Source: Bradyrhizobium sp. CSA207 (GTDB taxonomy: Bacteria; Pseudomonadota; Alphaproteobacteria; Rhizobiales; Xanthobacteraceae). From it: a DNA stretch of 64,000 nt. The stretch covers positions 1 through 64,000 of the forward strand of contig NZ_JAACFT010000013.1 in assembly GCF_029051685.1 (NCBI RefSeq). Direction: 5' to 3'. Of the stretch, positions 35,728 through 45,635 are shown one piece after another. The position numbers and the translations under genes were made by a program. Numbering within the stretch: the first letter of the stretch is position 1; each line of letters opens with the position of its first letter. A model generated the notes under the pieces. That model was not told the DNA's origin. It made no database searches and saw only the letters and a program-made list of their open reading frames with translations.

Positions 35728-36606
35728 TCACGCCTCGATATCAAGCGCGCAGTCGAAATTCGGCGCGGAATGCGTCAGCGCGCCGGATGAGGCGTAGTCG
35801 ACGCCGGTTGCCGCGATGGCCGCGATCGACTCCAGCGTGACGCCGCCGGAGGCCTCCAGCGCGACGCGGCCCTCGCTGAGCCGCACCGCCTCGCGCAGCG
35901 TCGCAAGGTCCATGTTGTCGAGCAGCACTGCGTCGGCCAATCCGGTGTCGAGCACCTCGCGCAGCTGCGCCAGCGTATCGACCTCGATCTCGATCTTGAC
36001 GAGATGGCCGGCATGGGCGCGCGCGCGCTCCAGCACGGGGCGGATACCGCCGGCGACGGCGATATGGTTGTCCTTGATCAGGATCGCATCGTCGAGGCCG
36101 AAGCGGTGATTGAAGCCGCCGCCACAGCGCACCGCGTATTTCTCCAGCGCACGCAATCCCGGCGTCGTCTTGCGCGTGCAGCAGATGCGCATTTTTGTGC
36201 CTTCGGTCTGATGGACATAGTCCGCCGCGAGCGTGGCGACGCCCGACAGCCGGCCAACAAAATTCAGCGCGGTGCGCTCCGCGGTGAGAATGGCGCGCGC
36301 GGGCCCGGAAATCGCCAGCACCTGCTGCCCGCGGGCAACGCGCGCGGCGTCGCGGACATGCGCACGTACCTCGATGTCAGGCGAGAGCTTGTGCAATGTC
36401 GCCAGCGCCAGCGGCAGTCCTGCGATCACGCCGGACTGGCGCGCGACCAGGACCGCCTGCGCCTTGGTTGCTTCGGGAATCGTCGCAAGCGAGGTGATGT
36501 CGCCGGCGCGGCCGAGATCCTCGTCGAGTGCGCGGTGCACGGCCTCGTCGATCGCGAGCGGGGACAGGAAGGCGTCGGGATTGAGCAGTGAGACTGGGCT
36601 GATCAT
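35728..36606 (-). CDS. nadC: Nicotinate-nucleotide diphosphorylase (carboxylating)
   Basis: A 292-residue quinolinate phosphoribosyltransferase, third step of de novo NAD synthesis. Key blocks are [38 protein letters not shown] and [10 protein letters not shown], and the C-terminal barrel has [14 protein letters not shown] and [16 protein letters not shown] at 36606 with GGAG upstream. It follows nadB by 11 bp, so the two are surely co-transcribed. Confidence 0.96.
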   Translation of the reverse strand: MISPVSLLNPDAFLSPLAIDEAVHRALDEDLGRAGDITSLATIPEATKAQAVLVARQSGVIAGLPLALATLHKLSPDIEVRAHVRDAARVARGQQVLAISGPARAILTAERTALNFVGRLSGVATLAADYVHQTEGTKMRICCTRKTTPGLRALEKYAVRCGGGFNHRFGLDDAILIKDNHIAVAGGIRPVLERARAHAGHLVKIEIEVDTLAQLREVLDTGLADAVLLDNMDLATLREAVRLSEGRVALEASGGVTLESIAAIAATGVDYASSGALTHSAPNFDCALDIEA

Positions 36607-36617
36607 CGGAGGCTCCG

Positions 36618-38228
36618 TCAGGCGATCATGGGTTGGGCGATGCGCGGCCGTGCACGATCGGCGAGGCTTTCCGCCACTTCGCGTGCTGCCGTGAGCGTGG
36701 TCATGGTTCGCTGCGCCAGCGCCGACACGTCCGCCGGATGGTCGGAGCGGAAATGTGCGCCGCGGCTCTCGCGCCGCGTCCAGGCCGCGGCAGCAACGAG
36801 CAGGGCTGACGTTGCCATGTTGCGCAGTGCAGTGCTTGTTGCCTCCTGTTCGATCGCGGCAAAGCTGCGCACCGCATCCGCAAGCCCGTCGTCGTCGCGA
36901 ACCACGCCGACATGAGAGCTCATCGTCGCCCGCAGCCGCCTTACGCTCGCCGCGTCCAGTGCTCCGCTACGCGGCGTCACCAGCGCGTCGGGGAGACGGG
37001 CGGGCGATGGGATCGCGCGGCCGGCGATGTCGTCGGCGATGCGTGCAGCATAGACCACCGCCTCCAGCAGCGAATTGGAGGCGAGCCGGTTGGCGCCGTG
37101 CGCGCCCGTGGACGACACCTCGCCGCCGGCCCACAGCCCGTCGATCGAGCTGCGGCCGTGCTCGTCCACCGCGATCCCGCCCATGTGGTAGTGCGCGGCG
37201 GGCGCGATCGGAATGGCTTGCGTCGCGGGATCGATGCCGGCCGCGGTGCAGCTTGCATACACGGTCGGAAATTTTTCGGCGAAGCGTGTCCCCAGCGCTT
37301 CCCGCGCATCAAGGAATGCGCCGCGCCCGGCCGCGATCTCGGCGAACACGCCGCGCGCCACGATGTCGCGCGGGGCAAGCTCGGCGAGCGGGTGACGTGC
37401 CGTCATGAAGCGCTCGCCATTGCCGTTGATCAGCGTCGCGCCTTCGCCGCGCAGCGCTTCGGTCGCAAGCGGCGCCGGGTCACGGCCGACCATGATCGCG
37501 GTCGGGTGGAATTGCACGAATTCGGGATCGGCGATGTCAGCGCCGGCGCGCGCCGCGATCGCAAGCCCCGATCCGCCAGCTTCGACCGGATTGGTGGTGA
37601 CGCTATAGAGATGGCCGATGCCGCCGGTCGCTAGCACCACCGCGCGGGAGGCGATCATCATCGGCCTTGCGGAAAGATTGCCAGCTTCGCGCAGCTGAAG
37701 ACCGGTGACGGCGCCGTCCCGGGTCTGGAGCGCTTCGGCGACAAAGCCTTCGATGACACGGATCGACGGCGTGCGGCGCACGGCTTCGCTCAGTGCGGCG
37801 ATGATCGCGGCACCCGCGCCGTCGCCGCGCACATGCACGATGCGGCGCGCCGAATGTGCGGCTTCGCGCCCGACGGCAAGCCGGCCTTCGAGGTCGCGGT
37901 CGAACGGCACGCCATAAGCAAGCAGGTCGTGAATCCGCGGGCCAGCCTCGCGCGCGATTCCGAGCGCGACCCTCTCGTCGACGATGCCGCCGCCGACCGC
38001 GATGGTGTCGGCGGCATGTGCCTCCGGGCTGTCGCCTTCGGCGACTGCCGCAGCGATGCCGCCTTGCGCCCATGCGGATGAGGCGCCCTGTCCGAGCGGC
38101 GCCGCCGCGATCAGCGTCACCGGCCGCGGCGCAAGTTTCAGCGCGCAGAACAATCCGGCAAGCCCGCCGCCGACGATGACGACGTCGTCGGTGGAGCGGG
38201 TGAGATTTTCGATGGTGTTTCTTGTCAT
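36618..38228 (-). CDS. nadB: L-aspartate oxidase
   Basis: A 536-residue FAD enzyme oxidising L-aspartate to iminoaspartate for quinolinate synthesis. The N-terminal FAD motif is [19 protein letters not shown]; further blocks are [34 protein letters not shown] and [20 protein letters not shown]. The ATG at 38228 has TTGGAGAG upstream; the open frame beyond it runs through a palindromic repeat and is not coding. The gene is separated from nadA by 177 bp mostly filled by that repeat. Confidence 0.95.
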   Translation of the reverse strand: MTRNTIENLTRSTDDVVIVGGGLAGLFCALKLAPRPVTLIAAAPLGQGASSAWAQGGIAAAVAEGDSPEAHAADTIAVGGGIVDERVALGIAREAGPRIHDLLAYGVPFDRDLEGRLAVGREAAHSARRIVHVRGDGAGAAIIAALSEAVRRTPSIRVIEGFVAEALQTRDGAVTGLQLREAGNLSARPMMIASRAVVLATGGIGHLYSVTTNPVEAGGSGLAIAARAGADIADPEFVQFHPTAIMVGRDPAPLATEALRGEGATLINGNGERFMTARHPLAELAPRDIVARGVFAEIAAGRGAFLDAREALGTRFAEKFPTVYASCTAAGIDPATQAIPIAPAAHYHMGGIAVDEHGRSSIDGLWAGGEVSSTGAHGANRLASNSLLEAVVYAARIADDIAGRAIPSPARLPDALVTPRSGALDAASVRRLRATMSSHVGVVRDDDGLADAVRSFAAIEQEATSTALRNMATSALLVAAAAWTRRESRGAHFRSDHPADVSALAQRTMTTLTAAREVAESLADRARPRIAQPMIA

Positions 38229-38250
38229 AGCTCTCTCCAAGCTCTCAACA

Positions 38251-38391
38251 GTCGTCCCGGCGAAGGCCGGGACCCATACGCCGCGGCGAAAATTGTTGCG
38301 CGAAGCTGTCCAACGTTCTTCGCAATCACATCTTCCTGTGGTTATGGGTCCCGGCCCCCGTGCGCAATTGCGCACTAGGCCGGACCGACAC
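38251..38391. repeat. Palindromic repeat, family D, between nadA and nadB
   Basis: GTCGTCCCGGCGAAGGCCGG followed by GACCCATACG at the left, and ATGGGTCCCGGCCCCC then GCCGGACCGAC at the right. It sits in the spacer of the nadA-nadB pair and could form a large RNA hairpin in the transcript. A related copy is at 61138. Confidence 0.72.
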
Positions 38392-38405
38392 CGTGCGTGT
38401 TGCCT

Positions 38406-39509
38406 TCAATGCTTCAGATTGATCATCCGCTCGACCGATCGCCTCGCGCGCTCGGAGATGGCTGGATCGATCGTCACCTCCTCGCCAAGCGTCAGCAGGC
38501 TGTCCAGAATGTTCGCGAGCGTGATGCGCTTCATGTGCGGGCAGAGATTGCAGGGGCGCAGCATCTCCACGTCGGGCAGCTCGGCGCGCACATTGTCGGC
38601 CATCGAGCATTCCGTGATCATGACGAGCCGCCGCGGTCGCCGCGCGCGCACCCAGTTGATCATGTGCGCGGTCGAGCCGGTGAAGTCGGCTTCGGCCAGC
38701 ACGTCCGGCGGGCATTCGGGATGGGCGATGATCTGCACGGACGGATCGGCCTCGCGAAGCCCGCGCAGCTCATCGCCGGTGAAACGCTCATGCACCTCGC
38801 AGGCGCCCTTCCAGGCGATGATCTTCACGTCGGTCTTCGAGGCCACGTAGGTCGCAAGATAGCGGTCGGGCAGGAAGATCACGCTCGGCGCGTTCAGGCT
38901 CTCGACCACCTGCACCGCATTCGAGGAGGTGCAGCAGATGTCGACTTCGGCCTTCACTTCGGCGGAGGTGTTGACGTAGGCGACTACCGGCACGCCGGGA
39001 AATTTTTCGCGGAGCAGGCGGACGTCCGCGCCGGTGATGCTGGCTGCAAGCGAGCAACCGGCGCGCGAATCCGGGATCAGCACGGTCTTGTCCGGGTTGA
39101 GCAGCTTTGAGGTCTCCGCCATGAAGTGCACGCCGCACTGCACGATGATGTCGGCCTTCACCTTGGTGGCTTCGACCGCGAGCTGCAGCGAGTCGCCGCC
39201 GATGTCGGCGACGCCGTGAAAGATCTCCGGCGCCTGGTAGTTGTGGGCGAGGATCACCGCGTTGCGCGCGATCTTCAGCTCGTTGATCGCCTTGATGGTC
39301 GGCGCCATCGTTGGCCACTCGATCGGCGGGATCACATGCTTCACGCGCTCGTAGAGCGAGGCGGTGGCCTGTTCGACCTCCGGCGTCCATTCCAGCGACG
39401 GCTTCGGCAAGGCGGCCGCGCGCCTCGCCGGCGCGGCGCGAGGAAAGCTGGTCTGACCCTGCGGGCGGTTGGCAAAGTCGTCAGGCCCGTAGATTCCAGT
39501 GATCGGCAT
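38406..39509 (-). CDS. nadA: Quinolinate synthase
   Basis: A 367-residue 4Fe-4S enzyme condensing iminoaspartate with dihydroxyacetone phosphate. The expected three cluster cysteines are Cys125 in [11 protein letters not shown], Cys266 in AHPECPPDV and Cys320 or Cys323 in [12 protein letters not shown]. The first 60 residues are a variable extension before [20 protein letters not shown] at 39509 with GGGAGG upstream. Two palindromes at 39532 and 39606 lie just upstream and probably control the nadABC genes. Confidence 0.96.
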   Translation of the reverse strand: MPITGIYGPDDFANRPQGQTSFPRAAPARRAAALPKPSLEWTPEVEQATASLYERVKHVIPPIEWPTMAPTIKAINELKIARNAVILAHNYQAPEIFHGVADIGGDSLQLAVEATKVKADIIVQCGVHFMAETSKLLNPDKTVLIPDSRAGCSLAASITGADVRLLREKFPGVPVVAYVNTSAEVKAEVDICCTSSNAVQVVESLNAPSVIFLPDRYLATYVASKTDVKIIAWKGACEVHERFTGDELRGLREADPSVQIIAHPECPPDVLAEADFTGSTAHMINWVRARRPRRLVMITECSMADNVRAELPDVEMLRPCNLCPHMKRITLANILDSLLTLGEEVTIDPAISERARRSVERMINLKH

Positions 39510-39531
39510 CGAAGCCTCCCGTGAATGTCAA

Positions 39532-39552
39532 ATATACTCAATATGAGTATAT
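39532..39552. promoter_or_regulatory. Candidate NadQ operator 1 upstream of nadA
   Basis: A perfect palindrome of 9-bp arms ATATACTCA and TGAGTATAT around ATA, 22 bp upstream of the nadA ATG. On the nadA strand it contains TATACT and TATATT, either of which could be a -10 element, so binding would block the promoter. NadQ as the binder is inferred from the regulator gene at 50231. Confidence 0.7.
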
Positions 39553-39605
39553 GCGGGACTTGAGAAATCCGGCCGCGAGGCCGGGTGGGATTTCAAAAGC
39601 GCCAG

Positions 39606-39626
39606 ATATACTCAATCTGAGTAGAT
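39606..39626. promoter_or_regulatory. Candidate NadQ operator 2 upstream of nadA
   Basis: A second copy of the same palindrome, arms ATATACTCA and TGAGTAGAT around ATC, with one mismatch. Its centre is 74 bp from the first, close to seven helical turns, so bound proteins would face the same side. Confidence 0.65.
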
Positions 39627-39849
39627 CGAAGATAACACGTCCGGGCAAGAGCCGCTAGGTCCTGCGGCACACATTCTCGTCAAAGCAGCTCCGACGTCGT
39701 CGGGTGAGGCCTCGTTGAAACGCAATGCTCCCCGGCGAGCCCTTCGTAGAACGCAGCCATATTTGACTTGGGACTTTCATGCACTTGCATTAAACGCCTG
39801 AGTTCGCGGTTGCCTGGTCGTAACCCGCCAACGATAGACGAGGTGCTCC

Positions 39850-41094
39850 ATGTCGATCCAAGTGGGCGAACTCCGTTCGCGTTCTTCCTGGCGCACGCCG
39901 GCCGTCATCATCCTTTGCGGCTGCGCCATCGGCATGCTCGGCTTCGGCCCGCGCTCGGCGCTCGGTTTCTTCGTGCAGCCGATGAGCCATGAGTTCGCCT
40001 GGGGCCGCGATGTGTTTGGCTTGGCGATCGCCTTCCAGAATCTGCTGTGGGGATTGGGTCAGCCGATCGCCGGCGCGGTTGCCGATCGCTTCGGCCTGTT
40101 CCGGGTGATGTGCGTCGGCGCTCTGCTCTATGCCGGCGGCCTGCTCTTGATGCGCTATTCGTCGACGCCGCTGTCGCTCGACATCGGCGCGGGCGTGATG
40201 ATCGGCTTTGGCCTGGCCGGTTGCTCGTTCAATCTGGTGCTGTCGGCGTTCAGCAAGCTGTTGCCAGCCGAGAAGCGCGGCCTTGCACTCGGCGCCGGCA
40301 CCGCAGCGGGCTCGTTCGGCCAGTTCCTGTTCGCGCCCATTGGTGTGGCCCTGATCGACAATTTCGGCTGGCAGCAGGCGCTGACCGTATTCGGCTTCCT
40401 GATGCTCCTGATCATCCCGCTGTCGCTGGCGCTCTCGACGCCGCCGGTGGAAAGCTCTGCGAGCGAGGCGCCCGCGGAACAACAATCATTCACCAAGGCG
40501 CTTGCAGAAGCCTTCGGCCATCGCTCCTACGTGCTGCTGGTGCTCGGCTTCTTCACCTGCGGCTTCCAGCTCGCCTTCATCACGGTTCACTTGCCGGCCT
40601 TTCTGGTCGACAGCGGCATCTCGGCGCAGACCGGCGGTTGGGTCATAGCGGCGATCGGCCTGTTCAACATCGTGGGGTCGCTGAGCGTCGGTTACCTCCA
40701 GAACTATTTGCCCAAGCGATTCATCCTCTCCACGATCTATTTTGCCCGCGCGCTCGCGACGCTCGCCTTCATCTCCTTCCCGATCACGCCGTTCTCGGCG
40801 ATTGCGTTCGGGGCGATCTCGGGCCTGACCTGGCTGTCGACGGTGCCGCCGACCTCGGCGCTGGTGGCGCTGATGTTCGGCACGCGCTGGCTCTCCACGC
40901 TCTACGGCTTCGCCTTCGTCAGCCACCAGGTCGGAGGTTTCCTCGGAGTCTGGCTCGGCGGCATCGTGTTCGAGCGCTTCGGTTCCTACACGCCGATCTG
41001 GTGGCTCTCGATCCTGTTCGGCGTGCTGTCGGCCCTGATCAATCTTCCGATCGTGGAGAAACCGGTCGAGCGAGCGGTTGCGCAGCCTGCCTGA
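39850..41094 (+). CDS. Major facilitator superfamily transporter
   Basis: A 414-residue inner-membrane carrier with about twelve hydrophobic helices. The loop 2-3 motif region reads [20 protein letters not shown] and the middle loop carries a charged stretch [14 protein letters not shown]. The first helices ([27 protein letters not shown]) resemble the monocarboxylate/oxalate-formate branch of MFS. ATG at 39850 with AGGTG upstream. The substrate is unknown. It is followed 40 bp later by the AcuI-like oxidoreductase on the same strand, so they may be co-expressed. Confidence 0.88.
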   Translation: MSIQVGELRSRSSWRTPAVIILCGCAIGMLGFGPRSALGFFVQPMSHEFAWGRDVFGLAIAFQNLLWGLGQPIAGAVADRFGLFRVMCVGALLYAGGLLLMRYSSTPLSLDIGAGVMIGFGLAGCSFNLVLSAFSKLLPAEKRGLALGAGTAAGSFGQFLFAPIGVALIDNFGWQQALTVFGFLMLLIIPLSLALSTPPVESSASEAPAEQQSFTKALAEAFGHRSYVLLVLGFFTCGFQLAFITVHLPAFLVDSGISAQTGGWVIAAIGLFNIVGSLSVGYLQNYLPKRFILSTIYFARALATLAFISFPITPFSAIAFGAISGLTWLSTVPPTSALVALMFGTRWLSTLYGFAFVSHQVGGFLGVWLGGIVFERFGSYTPIWWLSILFGVLSALINLPIVEKPVERAVAQPA

Positions 41095-41134
41095 TCGGCT
41101 AAACATCCCCCGAAACAAGTCAGGGAGTTCAGCC

Positions 41135-42121
41135 ATGGCCACATTCAAGGCGATCCGGATCGACAAGGCGGACAAGGGCACCACCACGCAGCTGGCGCAG
41201 TTCGACGAAGCCGAGCTGATGGACGGCGACGTCACCGTCCACGTCGAATGGTCCACACTGAACTACAAGGACGGCCTCGCGCTGACCGGCAAGGCGCCGG
41301 TGGTGCGCCGCTTCCCGATGATCGCCGGCATCGATTTCGCCGGCACTGTCGAGCAGTCCTCGCATCCGCAATGGAAGGCGGGCGACAAGGTCGTCTGTAC
41401 CGGCTGGGGCATGGGCGAGACCCATCTCGGCGCCTATGCCGAGAAGGCGCGAGTGAAGGGCGACTGGCTGGTCGCATTGCCGCAGGGCCTGTCCGCGCGC
41501 GATGCAATGGCGATCGGCACCGCCGGCTTCACCGCGATGCTTTCGGTGCTGGCATTGGAGAAGCACGGCCTGTCGCCGAAGAGCGGCCCCGTGGTGGTCA
41601 CGGGCGCAGCCGGAGGCGTCGGCTCGGTCGCGACCGCTGTGCTGTCGAAGCTTGGCTACCACGTCATCGCCTCGACCGGCCGCGCGTCGGAAACGGAGTA
41701 CCTGAAAGAGATCGGTGCGGCCGAGGTGATCGATCGCAGCGAATTGTCGGGGGCGGCCAAGCCGATCGCAAAGGAACGCTGGGCCGGTGGCGTCGACAGC
41801 GTCGGTTCGACCACGCTCGCCAACCTCTTGTCGATGACGAAGTATGGCGGTGCGATCGCCGCCTGCGGTCTCGCCGGCGGCATGGACCTGCCGTCGTCGG
41901 TCGCGCCGTTTATTTTGCGCGGGGTGTGCCTTCTCGGCATCGATTCGGTGATGTGCCCGATCGATCCCAGGAAAGCCGCCTGGCAGCGCCTGGCATCCGA
42001 TTTGGATCGGACGAAACTATCTGAAATCACTCATGAAATTTCGCTCGACCAGGTTTCGGAGTGGGGCGCCAAAATCCTTGCCGGCCAGGTCCGCGGCCGC
42101 GTCGTGGTAAAAATTGTCTGA
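41135..42121 (+). CDS. AcuI-like zinc-free MDR oxidoreductase (acrylyl-CoA reductase type)
   Basis: A 328-residue NADPH-dependent medium-chain reductase. It starts [20 protein letters not shown] and has the quinone-oxidoreductase-like [30 protein letters not shown] and the nucleotide-binding [20 protein letters not shown]. The final block [20 protein letters not shown] is typical of the YhdH/AcuI group. No structural zinc cysteines are seen. ATG at 41135 with CAGGGAG upstream. By family it reduces acryloyl-CoA or similar enoyl compounds; the substrate here is inferred. Confidence 0.87.
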   Translation: MATFKAIRIDKADKGTTTQLAQFDEAELMDGDVTVHVEWSTLNYKDGLALTGKAPVVRRFPMIAGIDFAGTVEQSSHPQWKAGDKVVCTGWGMGETHLGAYAEKARVKGDWLVALPQGLSARDAMAIGTAGFTAMLSVLALEKHGLSPKSGPVVVTGAAGGVGSVATAVLSKLGYHVIASTGRASETEYLKEIGAAEVIDRSELSGAAKPIAKERWAGGVDSVGSTTLANLLSMTKYGGAIAACGLAGGMDLPSSVAPFILRGVCLLGIDSVMCPIDPRKAAWQRLASDLDRTKLSEITHEISLDQVSEWGAKILAGQVRGRVVVKIV

Positions 42122-42133
42122 CGGCGTTCAGAC

Positions 42134-42190
42134 TTTACCAACCAAGCTGCTTCAATGTCGCCATGGTTAGTATGGTAAGCAGCGGGTAAA
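42134..42190 (+). other. Overlapping inverted repeats upstream of the 199-aa gene
   Basis: TTTACC and GCTGCTT (42134-42152) can pair with AAGCAGC and GGTAAA (42178-42190), while TTACCA (42135-42140) can instead pair with TGGTAA (42173-42178). The two pairings exclude each other. They lie 45-100 bp before the ATG at 42235. Confidence 0.4.
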
Positions 42191-42234
42191 GAGATCAGGC
42201 ATCGCCCGCTGCATGGGTTCGTCGGAGTAAGAGC

Positions 42235-42834
42235 ATGCTTGCGCGTATTGTGTTGGGGGCCGTCACGGCGGCAGTGACGTTTGCGCCGGCCATTGCCGGA
42301 GGCATGAACGCCGATGAGGCGCGCCGCTTCGTTGCCGGCAAGGTGTTTGCTTTCACCTGTTTCGATGGCACCCGCGGCGCAGGCCGCATCCTCGATGATC
42401 TCGGCGCTGCCGGCGCGGTGCAGTTCTCGGGTTCAGGTCCCACACGCCACCTCCGCCTTCCCGGCAATACGCTCCAGATTCGCGGCCAGAACGTCTGTGC
42501 CTCGATCAAGGGCATTCCGTTCGAGCCGTGCTTCAACCTGGAAAAGACCGACGATCGCAGCTTCCGCGGCTCGGTCTCGGGCATGGGCTTCGCCTATTGC
42601 GACTTCCGCCATCAGGGCGGCAATCAGATGCTGATGGCCCGCGCCGTTGCGCGGCCGCGCTCGTTGCGTACCTCGGAGCACACCGGTTCGGTCGGCGGCT
42701 CGAACACCGAGGTCGCGGCACGAGTCGAAACGCCGCGCGTCGAGAGCACCCGGCTCGATCCGGTCAAATCCGAAGCCAGGCCGGAGCCCGCCAGGAACGA
42801 AGGCCCGCTCGAGCTGCGCCGTTCGACCGATTGA
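42235..42834 (+). CDS. Secreted protein of unknown function, 199 aa
   Basis: A signal peptide (RIVLGAVTAAVTFAPAIA, cleavage near AGG) leads into a compact domain with ARRFVAGKVFAFTCFDGTRG, a beta-rich region HLRLPGNTLQIRGQNVCASI and four cysteines that could form two disulfides. The last about 60 residues are low complexity, rich in Arg, Glu, Pro and Ser. ATG at 42235 with GGAGTAAGAG upstream. Probably periplasmic; I do not recognise the family. Confidence 0.7.
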   Translation: MLARIVLGAVTAAVTFAPAIAGGMNADEARRFVAGKVFAFTCFDGTRGAGRILDDLGAAGAVQFSGSGPTRHLRLPGNTLQIRGQNVCASIKGIPFEPCFNLEKTDDRSFRGSVSGMGFAYCDFRHQGGNQMLMARAVARPRSLRTSEHTGSVGGSNTEVAARVETPRVESTRLDPVKSEARPEPARNEGPLELRRSTD

Positions 42835-43002
42835 ACCCCGAGCCGCGCGTCGCCGATTGCGCGAACTCCCTGTTGACGATTTCCAGCAGCCATCAAGCCG
42901 CCGCGCCGTAGTCATACGGACGGCGGCTTTCATGCGTTGGTAGCGAGTAGCGCCTCAGTTTGCGTACGGCCGGGGGGTGCGGCCCGATAAAAGGGTTCGA
43001 CG

Positions 43003-43236
43003 ATGTCGCTGTACTTCTTCCGCATCAGCACCGGCCCCTATTCCGGTGCTGCCGATCAGCCCTACGAGTTCGAGGATCGCGCAGCCGCGTGGACCGAGAT
43101 GACCGAGGTCTGCGCCAACCTGCTCGGTACCATCGCGCGCAATCTGAAGCCGAATGCCAAATGGAGCATGGAATTGCTCGACGAGAACAAGACGCCGGTG
43201 TTTCGCATCAGCCTCGTCGGCGAAGCTGGGAGCTGA
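43003..43236 (+). CDS. Small 77-aa DUF6894-like protein
   Basis: Starts SLYFFRISTGPYSGAADQPY, continues FEDRAAAWTEMTEVCANLLG and ends in MELLDENKTPVFRISLVGEA. The order (FF-beta strand, acidic helix with A-W-E-M, then DE.K.PVF strand) matches a family of small rhizobial proteins often labelled DUF6894. It is cytoplasmic. ATG at 43003 with AAAAGGG upstream. Function unknown. Confidence 0.68.
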   Translation: MSLYFFRISTGPYSGAADQPYEFEDRAAAWTEMTEVCANLLGTIARNLKPNAKWSMELLDENKTPVFRISLVGEAGS

Positions 43237-43409
43237 AGCCAGCGCGACGGTGGGCGGACATTAACGAACGTCACGACGGAAAAACCGCGAGGTCCTCCAT
43301 CGCTGCACGTGAAAAGTGTGCAAATCTGCTGAACTAAGCAGCGTTTCCGTATTTGTACTCAGCCCGCGCAGCTCATGCTTAACGCTAATGAGGAATCTGA
43401 CCTCTAGCC

Positions 43410-43457
43410 TTCCTGGGATGTTCACGCGTGTGGTCGTGGCAATTCGTATCCCGGGAA
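43410..43457 (+). other. Inverted repeat in the leader of the first MCP gene
   Basis: TTCCTGGGAT (43410-43419) and ATCCCGGGAA (43448-43457) match at 9 of 10 positions across a 28-nt loop. The right arm includes the GGGA that would serve as ribosome site for the ATG at 43465, so the hairpin could limit translation. Confidence 0.4.
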
Positions 43458-43464
43458 TGTTTCA

Positions 43465-45207
43465 ATGATGCTCATTCAGAACCTGCGAATTGGCACTAAG
43501 CTCGCCATCACCTCCGCGCTGGCCATCGGGCTCGTGGCGCTGATGATCTTCCTCCAGATGAGCGGCGGCGCCGAGGTCCAGAAGCTGAGCAATGGGGCAT
43601 CTGGACAGCAGTCGATCGCGCAAAACGCCGCTGAAGCGAAGGCGTCGGTCCGCGGGATGCAGATCGGCATTCGTGATATTCTGACTTCGTCCTCGCCGGC
43701 CGAGATGCAGAAGGCTGTCACCTATTTCAACGACCGCCAGACGGCGGCTCTGAAGTTCTCGGGCGAGATGGCGAAGCTTTCGCATTCGCCGGAGAATCGC
43801 AAGCGGATCGACCGGTTGATTATATTGATCGGAAACTTCCAGAAGGGCGAGCAGCAGATCGAAGCGATCCGCAAGCAGGAGCTCGCGCTCGACGGGAAGA
43901 ACGAGGGCGAAGCGGCGGCGCAACTTGCAAAGCTGGTGGCCGAGGTCGGCCGCATCCGCAAGGAAACACTCGTTCCGATCAACGAAGAGATCTCCGAGCT
44001 GACCAACGAGATCACCAACTTTGCCAAGGAGAGGAGTGTAGAGGCTCGTGCCGAAGCGGAAGCGGAGGTCGCCTCGGTTGCGCGGACGTCGCTCGGCGCC
44101 GGCGTGCTGGTCGCGCTGGTCCTGATCGGCACGTGCATTTTCTCCGTCTTCAGCATCGCGCGGCCCATGCGCGCGTTGACGGCGGCGATGGAGAAGCTCG
44201 CCGACGGAGACTTCTCGGTCGTGCTGCCGGGCCTCGGCCGCAAGGACGAGGTTGGCGAAGTTGCCGGCGCCGTCGAGAAATTCAAGATCGTATCCGAGCT
44301 GAAGGCGCGCGAGGAAGCGGAAGCCAAGATGCGGCAGGATCAGATCGCTGCGGAGCGGCGCAAGGCAGAGATGCACAAGCTCGCGAATGGATTCGAGACG
44401 GCCGTGGGCGAGATCGTCGACACCGTTTCCTCGGCTGCGACGGAGCTCGAGGCTTCGGCGTCGACGCTGACCTCGACGGCGGAGCGTGCGCAGGAACTGA
44501 CCACGATGGTGGCCTCGGCCTCCGAGGAGGCGTCCACCAACGTGCAGTCGGTGGCCTCCGCGACCGAGGAGCTGTCGTCCTCGATTACGGAGATCAGCCG
44601 CCAGGTGCAGGAATCGGCACGGGTGGCGAGCGAGGCGGTCAGCCAGGCCCGCACCACGACGAACCGTGTCGGCGAATTGTCCAAGGCGGCGGCGCGGATC
44701 GGCGACGTAGTCGAGCTGATCAACACCATCGCCGGCCAGACCAATTTGCTGGCGCTCAACGCCACGATCGAGGCGGCGCGCGCCGGCGAGGCCGGCCGCG
44801 GCTTTGCCGTGGTCGCCTCCGAGGTGAAGGCGCTCGCCGAGCAGACCGCGAAGGCGACCGGCGAGATCGGCCAGCAGATCTCGGGCATCCAGGCGGCGAC
44901 GCAGGATTCGGTCAGCGCCATCAGTGCCATCAGCGGTACCATCGAAAAGCTGTCCGAGATTTCGTCCACCATCGCGGCGGCGGTCGAGGAGCAGGGCGCA
45001 GCGACGCAGGAAATCTCCCGCAACGTGCAGCAGGCCGCGCAGGGTACCCACGAGGTCTCGTCCAACATCACCGACGTGCAGCGCGGGGCAAGCGAGACCG
45101 GATCGGCGTCGTCGCAGGTGCTGGCGGCCGCGCAGTCGCTCTCCGGCGACAGCAATCGCCTGAAGCTCGAAGTCGGCAAGTTCCTGAGCACGGTGCGCGC
45201 AGCGTGA
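43465..45207 (+). CDS. Methyl-accepting chemotaxis protein 1
   Basis: A 580-residue transmembrane receptor signalling to CheA/CheW. TM1 ([20 protein letters not shown]) is followed by a periplasmic helical domain of about 170 residues, TM2 ([20 protein letters not shown]), a HAMP domain ([20 protein letters not shown]) and the MCP signalling domain. Its hairpin tip reads [20 protein letters not shown] and [19 protein letters not shown]. It lacks the C-terminal pentapeptide tether for CheR. ATG at 43465. The ligand is unknown; no che genes are adjacent. Confidence 0.93.
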   Translation: MMLIQNLRIGTKLAITSALAIGLVALMIFLQMSGGAEVQKLSNGASGQQSIAQNAAEAKASVRGMQIGIRDILTSSSPAEMQKAVTYFNDRQTAALKFSGEMAKLSHSPENRKRIDRLIILIGNFQKGEQQIEAIRKQELALDGKNEGEAAAQLAKLVAEVGRIRKETLVPINEEISELTNEITNFAKERSVEARAEAEAEVASVARTSLGAGVLVALVLIGTCIFSVFSIARPMRALTAAMEKLADGDFSVVLPGLGRKDEVGEVAGAVEKFKIVSELKAREEAEAKMRQDQIAAERRKAEMHKLANGFETAVGEIVDTVSSAATELEASASTLTSTAERAQELTTMVASASEEASTNVQSVASATEELSSSITEISRQVQESARVASEAVSQARTTTNRVGELSKAAARIGDVVELINTIAGQTNLLALNATIEAARAGEAGRGFAVVASEVKALAEQTAKATGEIGQQISGIQAATQDSVSAISAISGTIEKLSEISSTIAAAVEEQGAATQEISRNVQQAAQGTHEVSSNITDVQRGASETGSASSQVLAAAQSLSGDSNRLKLEVGKFLSTVRAA

Positions 45208-45635
45208 GGCACTTCCCGACAAGTCGACTCCTGCAACCTCGATCTCCGTTCCCAGCGTCGGGCGAAAAGACGAGATCGGCGAGATGGCCGGCGCGGTCGA
45301 GGTCTCCAGGAACAACATGGCGGAAGCGGGGTGCTCCGCGCCGTAAGGACGTCAGCCGTTCCGTCCGAACGGTGCGTCGCAATCGCGGTACGTTGGTGCG
45401 GCGCTGCGGGATATCCGCGCAGCTGCAAGATATGGTTGCAGAGAAAATAACGCCGACAAGGCCGCGCCCGTAATTTTAACGTAGGCTCCTGTTAACGCCT
45501 GTTTGCGACTATGTGCGCAATCTTACCGGATAAGAACCAGCCAGCACTGTTGAGCTGACCTCCGTCTCGTCGCCGTCATGGCGGTCGCGGCGCAGGCGAC
45601 ACGTGCGTTGCCAGGTATCATCGGGATTGGGTGTG
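45208..45635. other. 428-bp spacer between the two MCP genes
   Basis: Contains a HAMP-coding relic at 45248-45346, otherwise no coding sequence. The part before the second MCP (45465-45540) is AT-richer, with TTTTAACGTAGGCTCCTGTT and could hold its promoter. Confidence 0.55.
45248..45346 (+). pseudogene. Relic of a third MCP gene (HAMP fragment)
   Basis: This frame reads VGRKDEIGEMAGAVEVSRNN followed by MAEAG and a stop. That is the conserved second half of a HAMP domain (GRKDEIGEMAGAVEVF..NM) as found in other rhizobial chemoreceptors. It matches neither neighbour exactly: MCP 1 has [17 protein letters not shown] and MCP 2 has [16 protein letters not shown]. No start, TM or signalling domain remains, so it is probably the remains of a deleted receptor gene in this array. 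Confidence 0.68.

Larger units (their letters stand above)
39510..39849. other. 340-bp divergent regulatory region between nadA and the MFS gene
   Basis: Holds the two palindromes near nadA, a small hairpin GGCCGCGAGGCC at about 39571, and nearer the MFS gene a TTGACT (39763-39768) followed by an AT-rich TGCATTAAA that could be its promoter. No gene or repeat family is seen in 39630-39840. Confidence 0.5.

Noticed and set aside
36618..38375. Longer start for nadB at 38375
   Set aside because: The added 49 residues are encoded by the palindromic repeat; the ATG at 38228 has its own ribosome site and leads directly to the FAD motif.
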